64,000 bases of DNA from Granulicella sp. L56 (lineage in GTDB: Bacteria > Acidobacteriota > Terriglobia > Terriglobales > Acidobacteriaceae). The notes under the pieces were generated by a model. It was given only the letters and a program-made list of their open reading frames with translations, did not search any database and had not been told where the DNA came from. Both the position numbers and the translations under genes were made by a program. Positions 1 to 7,771 of the stretch are shown here, in pieces (the first letter of the stretch is position 1; the number at the start of each line of letters is the position of its first letter). The stretch is from contig NZ_LMUS01000001.1 of NCBI RefSeq assembly GCF_009765835.1, positions 1,386,400 through 1,450,399 of the forward strand, in the 5' to 3' direction.

Positions 1-492
1 CGGAATCCCCAGCAGCGAGGCGATGTAGGTGTGACGGCGCGACTGCGGAAGTAGGCTTCCCTGCTTCAGGTAAGCCTTGGCGTCGATCAGGACGATGGCG
101 ACATCCGCCGTCGAGGCACCGGTCGCCATGTTGCGCGTGTACTGCTCATGACCCGGCGTGTCCGCGATGATGAACTTGCGCTTCGATGTCGAAAAATACC
201 GATAGGCCACGTCGATGGTGATGCCCTGCTCACGCTCGGCTTTGAGGCCGTCGGTCAACAACGAAAAATCTACATGTCCGCCCGAAGCACGATTGACACG
301 GCTCTTCGCCACGGCAGCAAGCTGGTCTTCATAGACGCTTTTGGTGTCGTGCAGCAGCCGCCCGATCAGCGTGCTCTTGCCATCGTCCACACTGCCGGCG
401 GTGGTAAAGCGCAGCATCTCCTGCTCAAGATGGGCGTCGAGGAACTCTTCAAACTTTACCGGCGACTCAGGTATCAAGGTATGCGTTCCCAT
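1..492 (-). CDS. cysN: Sulfate adenylyltransferase subunit 1 (CysN), partial at window edge
   Basis: GTPase subunit of ATP sulfurylase, which with CysD makes adenosine 5'-phosphosulfate from sulfate and ATP in the cytoplasm. I translated the minus strand by hand. The ATG at 490-492 opens a frame with the G1 P-loop GSVDDGKS at residues 33-40, a switch segment with [15 protein letters not shown], and the G3 motif [12 protein letters not shown], all typical of the EF-Tu-like CysN family. About 164 codons are visible and the frame is still open at base 1, so the C-terminal two thirds lie outside the window. It starts at the base right after the cysD stop codon, as in a translationally coupled cysDN operon. 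A 376-codon frame on the opposite strand (148-1278) is only a shadow of cysN and cysD. Confidence 0.95.
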   Translation of the reverse strand, partial: MGTHTLIPESPVKFEEFLDAHLEQEMLRFTTAGSVDDGKSTLIGRLLHDTKSVYEDQLAAVAKSRVNRASGGHVDFSLLTDGLKAEREQGITIDVAYRYFSTSKRKFIIADTPGHEQYTRNMATGASTADVAIVLIDAKAYLKQGSLLPQSRRHTYIASLLGIP

Positions 493-1425
493 TTAGAAGT
501 AGCCCTCACGTTTCTTTGTTTCCATCGAGCCTTCTTCATCATGGTCAATCGCCCGGTTCTCCCGTTCGCTCCGTCGGAACGTCATCAACTCTTCGATAAT
601 CTTCGGCAGCGTATCGGCGTCGCTGGGCATGGCGCCAGTGCATGGAGCGCAACCCAGGCTGCGCATCCGCACCTTGATCGTCTCGACCTTCTCGCCCGGC
701 AACAGCTTCATGCCTTCGCGGTACAGCGTCAACGCCCCGCCCCGCTTGATCAACTGTCGCTCCTTGGCAAAGTAGAGCGGCACAATGGGAATCTTTTCGG
801 CATAGAGGTAGAGCCAGATGTCCAGCTCCGTCCAGTTCGACAGAGGAAATACGCGGATGCTCTCGTTCTTGCGGAGGCGCGAGTTATAGAGACTCCACAG
901 CTCCGGCCGCTGGTTCTTCGGATCCCACTGCCCAGCCGTATCGCGAAAGCTGTAGACGCGCTCCTTGGCACGGCTCTTCTCTTCATCGCGGCGCGCGCCG
1001 CCAAACGCGGCATCGAAGCCGCCCTCTTCGAGGGCATCGAGCAGGCTCCTCGTCTTCAGAAATCCGCAGCACGCCTGCGTTCCGAGCGTATAGGGATTGG
1101 CGCCTGCAGCAATCGCCTCCTCGTTGCGATGCACGATCAGGTCAGCGCCGATCTCCTTGGTGTACTCGTCGCGAAACGCGATCATCTCGGGAAACTTATA
1201 GCTGGTGTCGACATGCAGCAGAGGAAACGGAATTTTGCCGGGATAGAAGGCCTTCTGCGCCAGCCGCAGCATCACTGACGAGTCCTTGCCAATGGAATAG
1301 AGCATGACCGGACGGGCAAACTCCGCCACCGCCTCTCGCATAATCGCAATGCTCTCCGCCTCAAGCGCCTGCAGATGGTTCAACTGGGCCGGCTGGTGTA
1401 CCGTTTCTATATCTGTAACAATCAT
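493..1425 (-). CDS. cysD: Sulfate adenylyltransferase subunit 2 (CysD)
   Basis: Catalytic N-type PP-loop subunit of ATP sulfurylase, acting with CysN in assimilatory sulfate activation. The 310-residue product is close to the usual length of about 300. It shows the PP-loop signature [10 protein letters not shown] near residues 44-53, [28 protein letters not shown], and the closing MSTxKREGYF-like end ([10 protein letters not shown]). An in-frame upstream extension to 1539 exists, but the ATG at 1423-1425 ([11 protein letters not shown]) matches the family start and has a GGGAG sequence upstream. The stop codon directly abuts the cysN start. No reductase gene follows within the window because the operon runs off the left edge. 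Confidence 0.96.
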   Translation of the reverse strand: MIVTDIETVHQPAQLNHLQALEAESIAIMREAVAEFARPVMLYSIGKDSSVMLRLAQKAFYPGKIPFPLLHVDTSYKFPEMIAFRDEYTKEIGADLIVHRNEEAIAAGANPYTLGTQACCGFLKTRSLLDALEEGGFDAAFGGARRDEEKSRAKERVYSFRDTAGQWDPKNQRPELWSLYNSRLRKNESIRVFPLSNWTELDIWLYLYAEKIPIVPLYFAKERQLIKRGGALTLYREGMKLLPGEKVETIKVRMRSLGCAPCTGAMPSDADTLPKIIEELMTFRRSERENRAIDHDEEGSMETKKREGYF

Positions 1426-1577
1426 TAGAGTTATCTGTCTCCCAAAAAGCTTAATCTCGAAGGCGGCAAACCGAGGGCTTTTGAGCGATGGTTTGGATTG
1501 TGGAAAGGGGTATGGGTCGCTAACGTTGACAGCGCACAAATCCCATCCGGCTACAACAACAAGCGCGGATGATAGAA

Positions 1578-1607
1578 GACGCCATATCTATAACTATAAA
1601 TGGCGTC
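1578..1607. promoter_or_regulatory. Inverted repeat upstream of cysDN, candidate operator
   Basis: GACGCCAT at 1578-1585 and ATGGCGTC at 1600-1607 form a perfect 8-bp inverted repeat around an AT-rich 14-base centre containing two CTATAA-like steps. It lies about 150 bases upstream of cysD in the stretch 1426-1736, which otherwise has no convincing gene. Placement suggests an operator or promoter element for cysDN. Which regulator binds (an Rrf2/CymR-type cysteine regulator is one possibility) is a guess. Confidence 0.4.
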
Positions 1608-1736
1608 CATCGTAGCCGCAACCGCTCACAAATATCTGCTAGACTAAGTCAGTCGGTACGGCGGTTCAGCAAGCCCACCCAAGCGCTTGAGCAAATGGAA
1701 CGTCCCTTTCAATCGACATCTCACCGCAGCACATTT

Positions 1737-1813
<77 letters not shown>

Positions 1814-1868
1814 TTTAAGGCCACTGATTAGTCCTTCTCAATCAACTCATGACAGCTTCAAAGACCGT

Positions 1869-2172
1869 TCATGCTGAAATGGCGAATTGTGGAAATCTGG
1901 GACCATTGGGACCATCGCTCAATTTCCAACGACATTTGCTTGCGGAAACAGAGCGACTTAAGACGCAACCTGCCGTCTGAAATCGTCCTGGAAGTGGATG
2001 TACGAGAAGTCGTTTGCAGATTGGAATGTCCTACCCACTCCTTCACTAGATCACCAGGAACACCCATTGCCTGAACTTCAGAGACAGGACACTCGTAGAT
2101 GAGATCTGCTCGCTTCAGTTGGCAATCATTTACAGTCGATAAGTCCTGCGAAGTCGGCATAGCGGAAGTCAT
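1869..2172 (-). pseudogene. Decayed tyrosine recombinase (phage-type integrase) C-terminus
   Basis: The minus strand encodes GVPGDLVKEWVGHSNLQTTSR, the conserved C-terminal region of tyrosine recombinases (normally ...LGHSS...TT..Y). The reading frame then shifts: the tail DGPNGPRFPQFAISA followed by a stop at 1869-1871 is found in another frame. The tyrosine position itself is lost at the shift. There is no catalytic N-terminal half upstream, where only about 40 unrelated codons precede the motif. The C-terminus points at tRNA-Pro about 55 bases away. I read this as the relic of an element that integrated at the tRNA and was later deleted. Confidence 0.75.
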
Positions 2173-2220
2173 CCCGTTCGCCCCCCCAAATACCTGATTC
2201 CTACTTCCTGCGTTCGTGCC

Positions 2221-3420
2221 CTATGGTTGACGAGGGGTTGTTCCGGCTGCGGCAATAGCCTTCCATGATTTTGTGGCAAAGTAGATTCCGCACACGTTGA
2301 CGGCACGATAATCGGATGCAAATTCCAGAAGCGCTGTATCACCTTGTACCGGGAGAAGAGCTGAAGAATAGTTCGGGCAATAATTGTCATAGGAAATTGG
2401 CACCTCTACGGGAGCCTCGATGATCGACCATGGCCCAGATCCATCAAGCAACGGATTGACGAAGAGAACCTTACCGTTTTGAGTTGCTACCGAATTATCG
2501 GAGTTGTGCAATACTTGCCCGACCACGATAAGCACGCCATTAGGAGCCAGCGGAGAGGGGCTCCAGATATTTGCCGGCGCGTGTTCAAAAAACTGCCCCT
2601 TTGCAGTTTCGATCCGGGTCCCAAGATCGGCAGGAGGCCCATAGTCCCATCCATCTCTCGACGTCCGGTAGAAGGCAGCACATTTATGACCAGTGACAGG
2701 ATCTCCGCAAATTTCGTAGGTCATGAAATAAGATCCCGTGGGCAGTTTATTGACAATGATCATCCCTGGACGATCAGCCATCACGGTGCTTGCAATCGTG
2801 TCTGTCTTGTCCTTCCAGTGCACGCCATCTTCGGTTCTGATCTGCACCAGCTTTTGGCTACAGCAACTATAGGTTTCATCTGACCAGAACATGGCGAGAG
2901 CGCCATCTTCCGTTACAGTGAACTGAGGCTCCCACAGTCCCCCGTGACTTGTGTCACTCCCTCGAATGACAGGGGTAGAGTGATATGCCCAATGGCTCCC
3001 CTCATCGGTGCTTGTATAAACCTCAATCGAAGGGTCCGCGCCCGTCAGATAGGAGGCTGCGTAGAGCAATGTCCCCGCGTGGAGGCTTCCAACGGTCTGT
3101 GGCAGCTCAAATAATGTCTCACAGCATCTTAGCTTGCTCCCATCGCGTACTGGTATATCCGCGAGTAGAGTGAAACTCCTTCCATCATCTTTGCTCTCGA
3201 ATATTCGTCCCGTCGTACTCGCGATGATTCTTCCATTCGACGAAGCAGGGCCGTGAGACAAACGAACGAGTCTTGGATAAACAGTGCTCTCCGGTAAATA
3301 TTCCCCTGTAGCGGCAGAGGCGCTACAGCTAGCTACGATCAATAAGAGGGACAGCAGTGAACTACAAAAATAGAACTTAGACGTCGATATATATCGACCT
3401 ACAGACAGCTCTTGAGGCAT
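2221..3420 (-). CDS. Secreted GH93-like exo-arabinanase / sialidase-fold lipoprotein
   Basis: A 399-residue exported protein. The N-terminus has a hydrophobic segment ending in VASC, a plausible lipobox near residue 32. The rest has the repeated short beta-propeller strands of the sialidase/BNR superfamily (SKDDGRSFTLLA, STDEGSHWAYHS, RTEDGVHWKDK). The central block DRPGMIIVNKLPTGSYFMTYEICG followed by a stretch with FEHAPANIWSPS resembles GH93 exo-1,5-alpha-L-arabinanases, which release arabinobiose from arabinan. A family-level call by eye; a generic exo-alpha-sialidase-like protein is the alternative. AGGAGA seven bases before the ATG supports the start. It lies just downstream of, and on the same strand as, a TonB-dependent receptor. 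The GH51 arabinofuranosidase nearby supports an arabinan role. Confidence 0.65.
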   Translation of the reverse strand: MPQELSVGRYISTSKFYFCSSLLSLLLIVASCSASAATGEYLPESTVYPRLVRLSHGPASSNGRIIASTTGRIFESKDDGRSFTLLADIPVRDGSKLRCCETLFELPQTVGSLHAGTLLYAASYLTGADPSIEVYTSTDEGSHWAYHSTPVIRGSDTSHGGLWEPQFTVTEDGALAMFWSDETYSCCSQKLVQIRTEDGVHWKDKTDTIASTVMADRPGMIIVNKLPTGSYFMTYEICGDPVTGHKCAAFYRTSRDGWDYGPPADLGTRIETAKGQFFEHAPANIWSPSPLAPNGVLIVVGQVLHNSDNSVATQNGKVLFVNPLLDGSGPWSIIEAPVEVPISYDNYCPNYSSALLPVQGDTALLEFASDYRAVNVCGIYFATKSWKAIAAAGTTPRQP

Positions 3421-3510
3421 AACCTACTCTCCTGATATCAAGAAACACGGTTTCCGTTGCTAGGATGAGGCGTTAGATATAGAACCTAGTCCTCAGGCTT
3501 TCCTCGTCCT

Positions 3511-6500
3511 TTACCAGATGAGCTTTCCTGAGATCTGCAGATCGCGTACAGGAGTTCCTGGACCGGAAGGCCCCTTCGAGACCGTGCCCCAGTCGATGCT
3601 GGTTGGATCGCTATTGAAGCCATTGGTCCAGTTGGGATGGTTGAGTACGTTGAACGCGTCGAGACGTGTCTGCAGGGTTAGCTTATCGTTCCAGGCGAAC
3701 CTCTTCGACAGACTGGCGTCGAACTCGTGGACTGCCCCCGTACGCACTCCCCAATACACAATATTGTGGGGAATCGCATACGTGTTCGTCCGAACCAACG
3801 CGGCGGTGCTACAGCCGGCTGCCACGTACGACGGACCAGGAATCGTTTCGCCCGTGTCATTATCTTTATACGCAACACAGGGAGTGACTCCCTGCAGGCG
3901 TTTATAGGAGTGCGTCCCATCGGCTGGAAGGTCGTGCGCCTTGATCCCGATATTGCTGGTTGTCGTCTCCCAGTTGTTGCCAGGACTCCAGGGCTTTCCC
4001 GCGGTATAGACATACAGGGGGCTGATCTCCCAGCCGCCGACAACGGCATCCACCAGTCGATTCGTATTCCCCAGGAGCGACTTTCCGCGTCCCACTGGCA
4101 GGTAGAAGACGCTGGAGAAGGTAACGACGTTCGGAGTATCGTTGGCGGAGACGCTACGCCCAAACACACCATTGATGATGTCGATGACCTGGCCGGCTTT
4201 CATGGTCTTGGACCACGTATAGGCCGCATGGACAGAGAGGCTCTTGGACACGTTGTGAGAAGCGGATACCTGCAACGAGTTATACCAGGAATGGACCAGA
4301 TTCGTGCTGTCCTGGGTGACACTGGTGAACTGCGGATAGGGCCGCGTTAGTGCCCCCGTGGAGAGCGTTCCGCTGGTGAAGTAGCTGGTGCCTGAAAATG
4401 CTGCAATGCCCTTGAACGGATTGGCGACCTGAGCGGGACCAATGGTCGTGGCGTCGCAATTCTGACGTGACCCGGCGATTCCAGTCCGTTCGACGTCGCA
4501 CCGCGCATTCCATGCCGCGGATACGTGATTGAAATCGACACTGTCGACAAGATTGTAGGCCCGGGTCCCGGAGTAGCTGATGTCAAGCACGTCTCGTGGG
4601 GTAAGAAGCTGTTCGACCGAGACGCTGTATTCCCACAACGAGGGAACCTGGTAATGCGGAGCTTTGAAATTGACCGAGGAGCCGGGAGTGGTGGCGAGTC
4701 CGAGGCTCGCACCGGTCGGCTGGACGTAAGCCGGGAAAGGATCACTGAGATTGCCGTATGGGGTCGTGTTGTCCGTCCGTGGATCGATCACCGAATTTGT
4801 ATAGCCTGTTGCCGACGAGCTAAAGCCGTTGCTGGAGTCGTTCCCCTCATCGTTGATGAACATCTCCCCGAAGCCGGCGCGCAGGGACGTCCTGCTGCTG
4901 AAAGCATAGGCGATCCCGACACGAGGTTGGATGTTGAGCCAATTGGTTGCATAGGCACCGCGAGGAGCACCGTTTACCCCGGCGAACCGGATGCCCCCCT
5001 TGAGCGGAAGGCCCGGTACCTGGATGGGACTTGCATCATTGAAATCGAAGGCATAGTTGAGCTTATTGTGGCGCTCGGTGCGCGCCATCAGGATGTCGTA
5101 GCGAATGCCCAAATTGAGAGTCAGCTTGGGTGTAACCTTCCAGTCGTCCTGCCCCCAGAAGGCGAAGTAGTGCTGCGAGTAGAAGGGCGAAATCGAATAT
5201 TTGATGCCGGCGCCATTGGGGTCGCCGAGAAGCATGGCCGCTAGCCCACTGCCGGTGGTATAGCCGGAGGCATCTCCGGACGCTGGAGTAAAGTGCTGCG
5301 TGAAATTATTGGCAAACGAAAACGATTGGTTTTGGGCGCCGCTGCCGGGGTTTGCGAACTGAGACAGGCGCATGTCGTAACCAGCCCGGATGGTATGCCG
5401 GCCGTGGCTCAGCGTGATGCTGGGTTGATACGCAAGGTTATGAACGATTGAATAGATGGGAGGGGTCCCACCGAGCCCAATCAAACCGAAAGGGTTGCTC
5501 ACCGATATGTTCGGAAAGACATTGGTGAAAGCTGCGTTGTCGATGTAGTGCTGCGAGAGGGCCAACGTCGGCAGAATATTGGAATCTCTGCTTCCAAGAT
5601 ACTTCCCCTGCTTCTCATTCAACAAGGTCAACTTGTTGTCGAGGATGAGGTTGGGTGAAAAAGTATGAATCTCGTCGATGGAAAAATTGTTGTCTTTTGG
5701 CTGGACCTCAAATTGTCCCTGGTTCGCCAGATTGGAGCTGGGAATGCCATTGTTGAGATTCGTGTCATAGCGCTCGAATCCTTCCCAGCGAATGGTGCCC
5801 CGGTCTTTGGGCCCGAAGTTGTGGTCGATCTTGATCAATCCATTTCGGGCAATGTCGTACTCGATCGGCAAATAATAATAGTTGTTCTGGAAGGGAGCAT
5901 TGCCCGGCCCAGGGTTGTAGTTCGGCTTGATCTGGGAATAGAACTGCGCAATTGCCAGGCCGGTTCCATTCAGTCGGTTCATGGGAATGATGTTGCCCGC
6001 AAACGCGCTGTGCGCCCGCTTCGTCTTACCGTCAAGAGGATCGACAACCGTCGTTACGGGCGAGTTCGGATCATAGATCTTCAACGGCTGAAGACACCTG
6101 ACTACGCCAGCTCCGCACAAATTCACCTTGGCGTTGGCGGGGGGAGTGTATAAAAACTGCGCGGTGCTGAAATCTCCCGTAAGCCACTTCGGATCGGGAA
6201 TCGAACTGATGGTGGCAGAGGTAGACGGGAGGGCCTCGTAGGCCTGCTCCCATTGAATCAAAAAGAAAGTCTTATCTTTCCCGTTGTAAACGTGAGGGAT
6301 GTATACCGGACCGTCAAGCTCCAACCCGAACTGGTCGCGCTTGTGACGGGTCGGAATTTGTCCAGTGGCGCCCTGGCTAACGTTGTAATCGTATTGATAA
6401 CTCTGAGCATCCAGGAATGGGCGCCGAATGTAGTCATACATGTTGCCGTGAAGCTTGTTTGCCCCGGACTTCAAGGAGATGTCGATCGCGCCGCCGCCAG

Positions 6501-7257
6501 CGCGTCCATAGGAGGCGTCATACGGATTTAGAACCACCTTGAATTCGGCAACCGAATCCAGCGGGGGTGGATAACCAAGAAAGCCAGAGGCATTGTCGTT
6601 GGTAGCGCCGTCGAGATTTTGCTGTACCGGCGCGCTGGCCACGGCGTTTCCGTTCGCGTAGAGGTCGGCGGAGACATTATCCTGGGGCCGCGTAAACTGG
6701 GAATTATGGTTGTTAATCGTACCCGGGCTCAGCTCGAACAACTCAAGGACGTTGCGACCGTCAGTCGGCATCTCCTGCACTCGTTCTGCGTCGATGATCT
6801 CGCCGCGATCAGCTTTGGACAGCTCGATCTGCGAGCCTGCGCTGTTGACTGTTACCGTCTCGTTCACGCTGCCGACAGGCAGTGTAAAGTCGATCTTTGA
6901 GTTCTGGTCGGTGTTCAGCTTGAGGTGAGTCTTACTGACCGCCTTAAAGGCGGTCGCCAGCGCCGTGATCGTGTACGTTCCGGTCTTCAAATAAGGAACC
7001 GTATAGTCGCCAGTGCCGGTCGTCTTGACGACCGTATCTTCGGCTGTCCCCTCGTTGTGGACGGTCACGGTCGCACCTGCGATGGACGCCCGAGAAATAT
7101 CTTCTATATGGCCTACGAATCCTTGGCCCGACTGGGCCGCTGCTGGCTGGCAAACCAACATTCCGCAGATGGTCAGAGACGCAAATATGCTAAAGAGGTA
7201 AGACCTCGAATATCGTTTCAGAGTAGGGATTAATGGAACTATTGACGCCTTCTGCAT
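3511..7257 (-). CDS. TonB-dependent receptor with N-terminal CarboxypepD_reg domain (receptor 1)
   Basis: Outer-membrane receptor of 1248 residues, of the long 'Oar-like' type abundant in Acidobacteriota. A signal peptide (hydrophobic SYLFSIFASLTICGMLVC, then AAAQ) is followed by a carboxypeptidase-regulatory-like beta-sandwich at about 45-130 (GATVTVHNEGT, TYTITA). Then comes a plug-like region with DGRNVLELFELSPG and GGGAIDISLKSGANKLHGN, and a barrel of many aromatic-ended strands closing with DLQISGKLIW. It probably takes up glycan fragments with TonB energy. GGAG eight bases before the ATG supports the start. It precedes the GH93-like gene on the same strand. Its promoter block is shared with receptor 2 at 13287-16937. 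Confidence 0.9.
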   Translation of the reverse strand: MQKASIVPLIPTLKRYSRSYLFSIFASLTICGMLVCQPAAAQSGQGFVGHIEDISRASIAGATVTVHNEGTAEDTVVKTTGTGDYTVPYLKTGTYTITALATAFKAVSKTHLKLNTDQNSKIDFTLPVGSVNETVTVNSAGSQIELSKADRGEIIDAERVQEMPTDGRNVLELFELSPGTINNHNSQFTRPQDNVSADLYANGNAVASAPVQQNLDGATNDNASGFLGYPPPLDSVAEFKVVLNPYDASYGRAGGGAIDISLKSGANKLHGNMYDYIRRPFLDAQSYQYDYNVSQGATGQIPTRHKRDQFGLELDGPVYIPHVYNGKDKTFFLIQWEQAYEALPSTSATISSIPDPKWLTGDFSTAQFLYTPPANAKVNLCGAGVVRCLQPLKIYDPNSPVTTVVDPLDGKTKRAHSAFAGNIIPMNRLNGTGLAIAQFYSQIKPNYNPGPGNAPFQNNYYYLPIEYDIARNGLIKIDHNFGPKDRGTIRWEGFERYDTNLNNGIPSSNLANQGQFEVQPKDNNFSIDEIHTFSPNLILDNKLTLLNEKQGKYLGSRDSNILPTLALSQHYIDNAAFTNVFPNISVSNPFGLIGLGGTPPIYSIVHNLAYQPSITLSHGRHTIRAGYDMRLSQFANPGSGAQNQSFSFANNFTQHFTPASGDASGYTTGSGLAAMLLGDPNGAGIKYSISPFYSQHYFAFWGQDDWKVTPKLTLNLGIRYDILMARTERHNKLNYAFDFNDASPIQVPGLPLKGGIRFAGVNGAPRGAYATNWLNIQPRVGIAYAFSSRTSLRAGFGEMFINDEGNDSSNGFSSSATGYTNSVIDPRTDNTTPYGNLSDPFPAYVQPTGASLGLATTPGSSVNFKAPHYQVPSLWEYSVSVEQLLTPRDVLDISYSGTRAYNLVDSVDFNHVSAAWNARCDVERTGIAGSRQNCDATTIGPAQVANPFKGIAAFSGTSYFTSGTLSTGALTRPYPQFTSVTQDSTNLVHSWYNSLQVSASHNVSKSLSVHAAYTWSKTMKAGQVIDIINGVFGRSVSANDTPNVVTFSSVFYLPVGRGKSLLGNTNRLVDAVVGGWEISPLYVYTAGKPWSPGNNWETTTSNIGIKAHDLPADGTHSYKRLQGVTPCVAYKDNDTGETIPGPSYVAAGCSTAALVRTNTYAIPHNIVYWGVRTGAVHEFDASLSKRFAWNDKLTLQTRLDAFNVLNHPNWTNGFNSDPTSIDWGTVSKGPSGPGTPVRDLQISGKLIW

Positions 7258-7350
7258 GAGTTTCTCCAGTGTTCACACTTCTGCTCTTCGAATGCCGACT
7301 CAGCTACGATCACGCAAGCACACACCTGCCGACGATATCGATGTCTTTCT

Positions 7351-7364
7351 TGCAATCGGTTACA
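7351..7364. promoter_or_regulatory. LacI-family-type operator before receptor 1
   Basis: TGCAATCGGTTACA is an imperfect palindrome with the C-G centred, AA/TT flanked half-sites of LacI/GalR-family operators. It lies about 90 bases upstream of the receptor 1 start and downstream of the promoter proposed at 7402-7431, a position fitting repression. The same site is a better palindrome (TGCAACCGGTTACA) before receptor 2. No LacI-family gene is in the window. Confidence 0.5.
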
Positions 7365-7401
7365 TTCGGGCACGCTGATTTGTCGGTTTTAATTACAACG
7401 A

Positions 7402-7461
7402 ACCATATCTTTCCTTGATAAAAATGCACAACGGGCCAATAGCACTGATTAAAAATAGTGC
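7402..7461 (-). promoter_or_regulatory. Conserved promoter and upstream inverted repeat of receptor 1
   Basis: Read on the minus strand: inverted repeat GCACT-N10-AGTGC (7442-7461), then TTGTGC (7431-7426), an 18-base spacer and TATGGT (7407-7402). All three occur at the same spacing before receptor 2 (17070-17089, 17059-17054, 17035-17030), with much of the sequence between them also conserved. The conservation is directly visible. The assignment as -35/-10 with an activator site centred about 55 bases upstream of the expected transcript start is inference. Confidence 0.5.
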
Positions 7462-7620
7462 GCATGGACTACTCAACCAAATCGAATTTGCATGAGTTTT
7501 AAAGGTCTGTTGCGGGCGAGCCGTGGTGCAGACGAGATCCAGTTGTGCTTGCTCAGAGTTGCCCGTCGATGTCGAATGACTGGCACGCACCGCCGAATCT
7601 CGGTCATGCTTGACATGCCT

Positions 7621-7640
7621 GGCGCTGGTATACTGGCGCC
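7621..7640. promoter_or_regulatory. 20-bp palindrome overlapping putative promoter of the GH2 gene
   Basis: GGCGCTGGTATACTGGCGCC is a palindrome apart from two G-T mismatched pairs. Its core GGTATAC resembles operators of GntR-family uronate regulators (TGGTATACCA). It follows a TTGACA at 7610-7615 and contains TATACT at 7629-7634, but their 13-base spacing is too short for a standard sigma-70 pair. Likely a control site for the GH2 gene starting at 7772. Confidence 0.4.
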
Positions 7641-7678
7641 TGCAATTTCTGTAATTTTTCTTATATTTTCGTTATTTG

Positions 7679-7702
7679 GTCATACCACATAAGTGGTATG
7701 AC
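7679..7702. promoter_or_regulatory. Perfect 10-bp inverted repeat upstream of the GH2 gene
   Basis: GTCATACCAC (7679-7688) and GTGGTATGAC (7693-7702) are perfect inverted copies separated by ATAA, about 70 bases before the GH2 start. The left arm, with its flank, also reads TGGTCATACCA, a typical GntR-type operator. A protein-binding site is more likely than a terminator because no T run follows. Confidence 0.45.
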
Positions 7703-7771
7703 TCCACTCCATCGCAATGCACTATGCCATAATTGATGGCTTCGAGACTATCGTGTATTTGGGGGTTTCTG

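Noticed and set aside
148..1278. Long plus-strand open frame of 376 codons across the cysDN region
   Set aside because: The minus strand encodes clear CysD and CysN motifs; the plus-strand product has no recognisable domain and is a codon-usage shadow.
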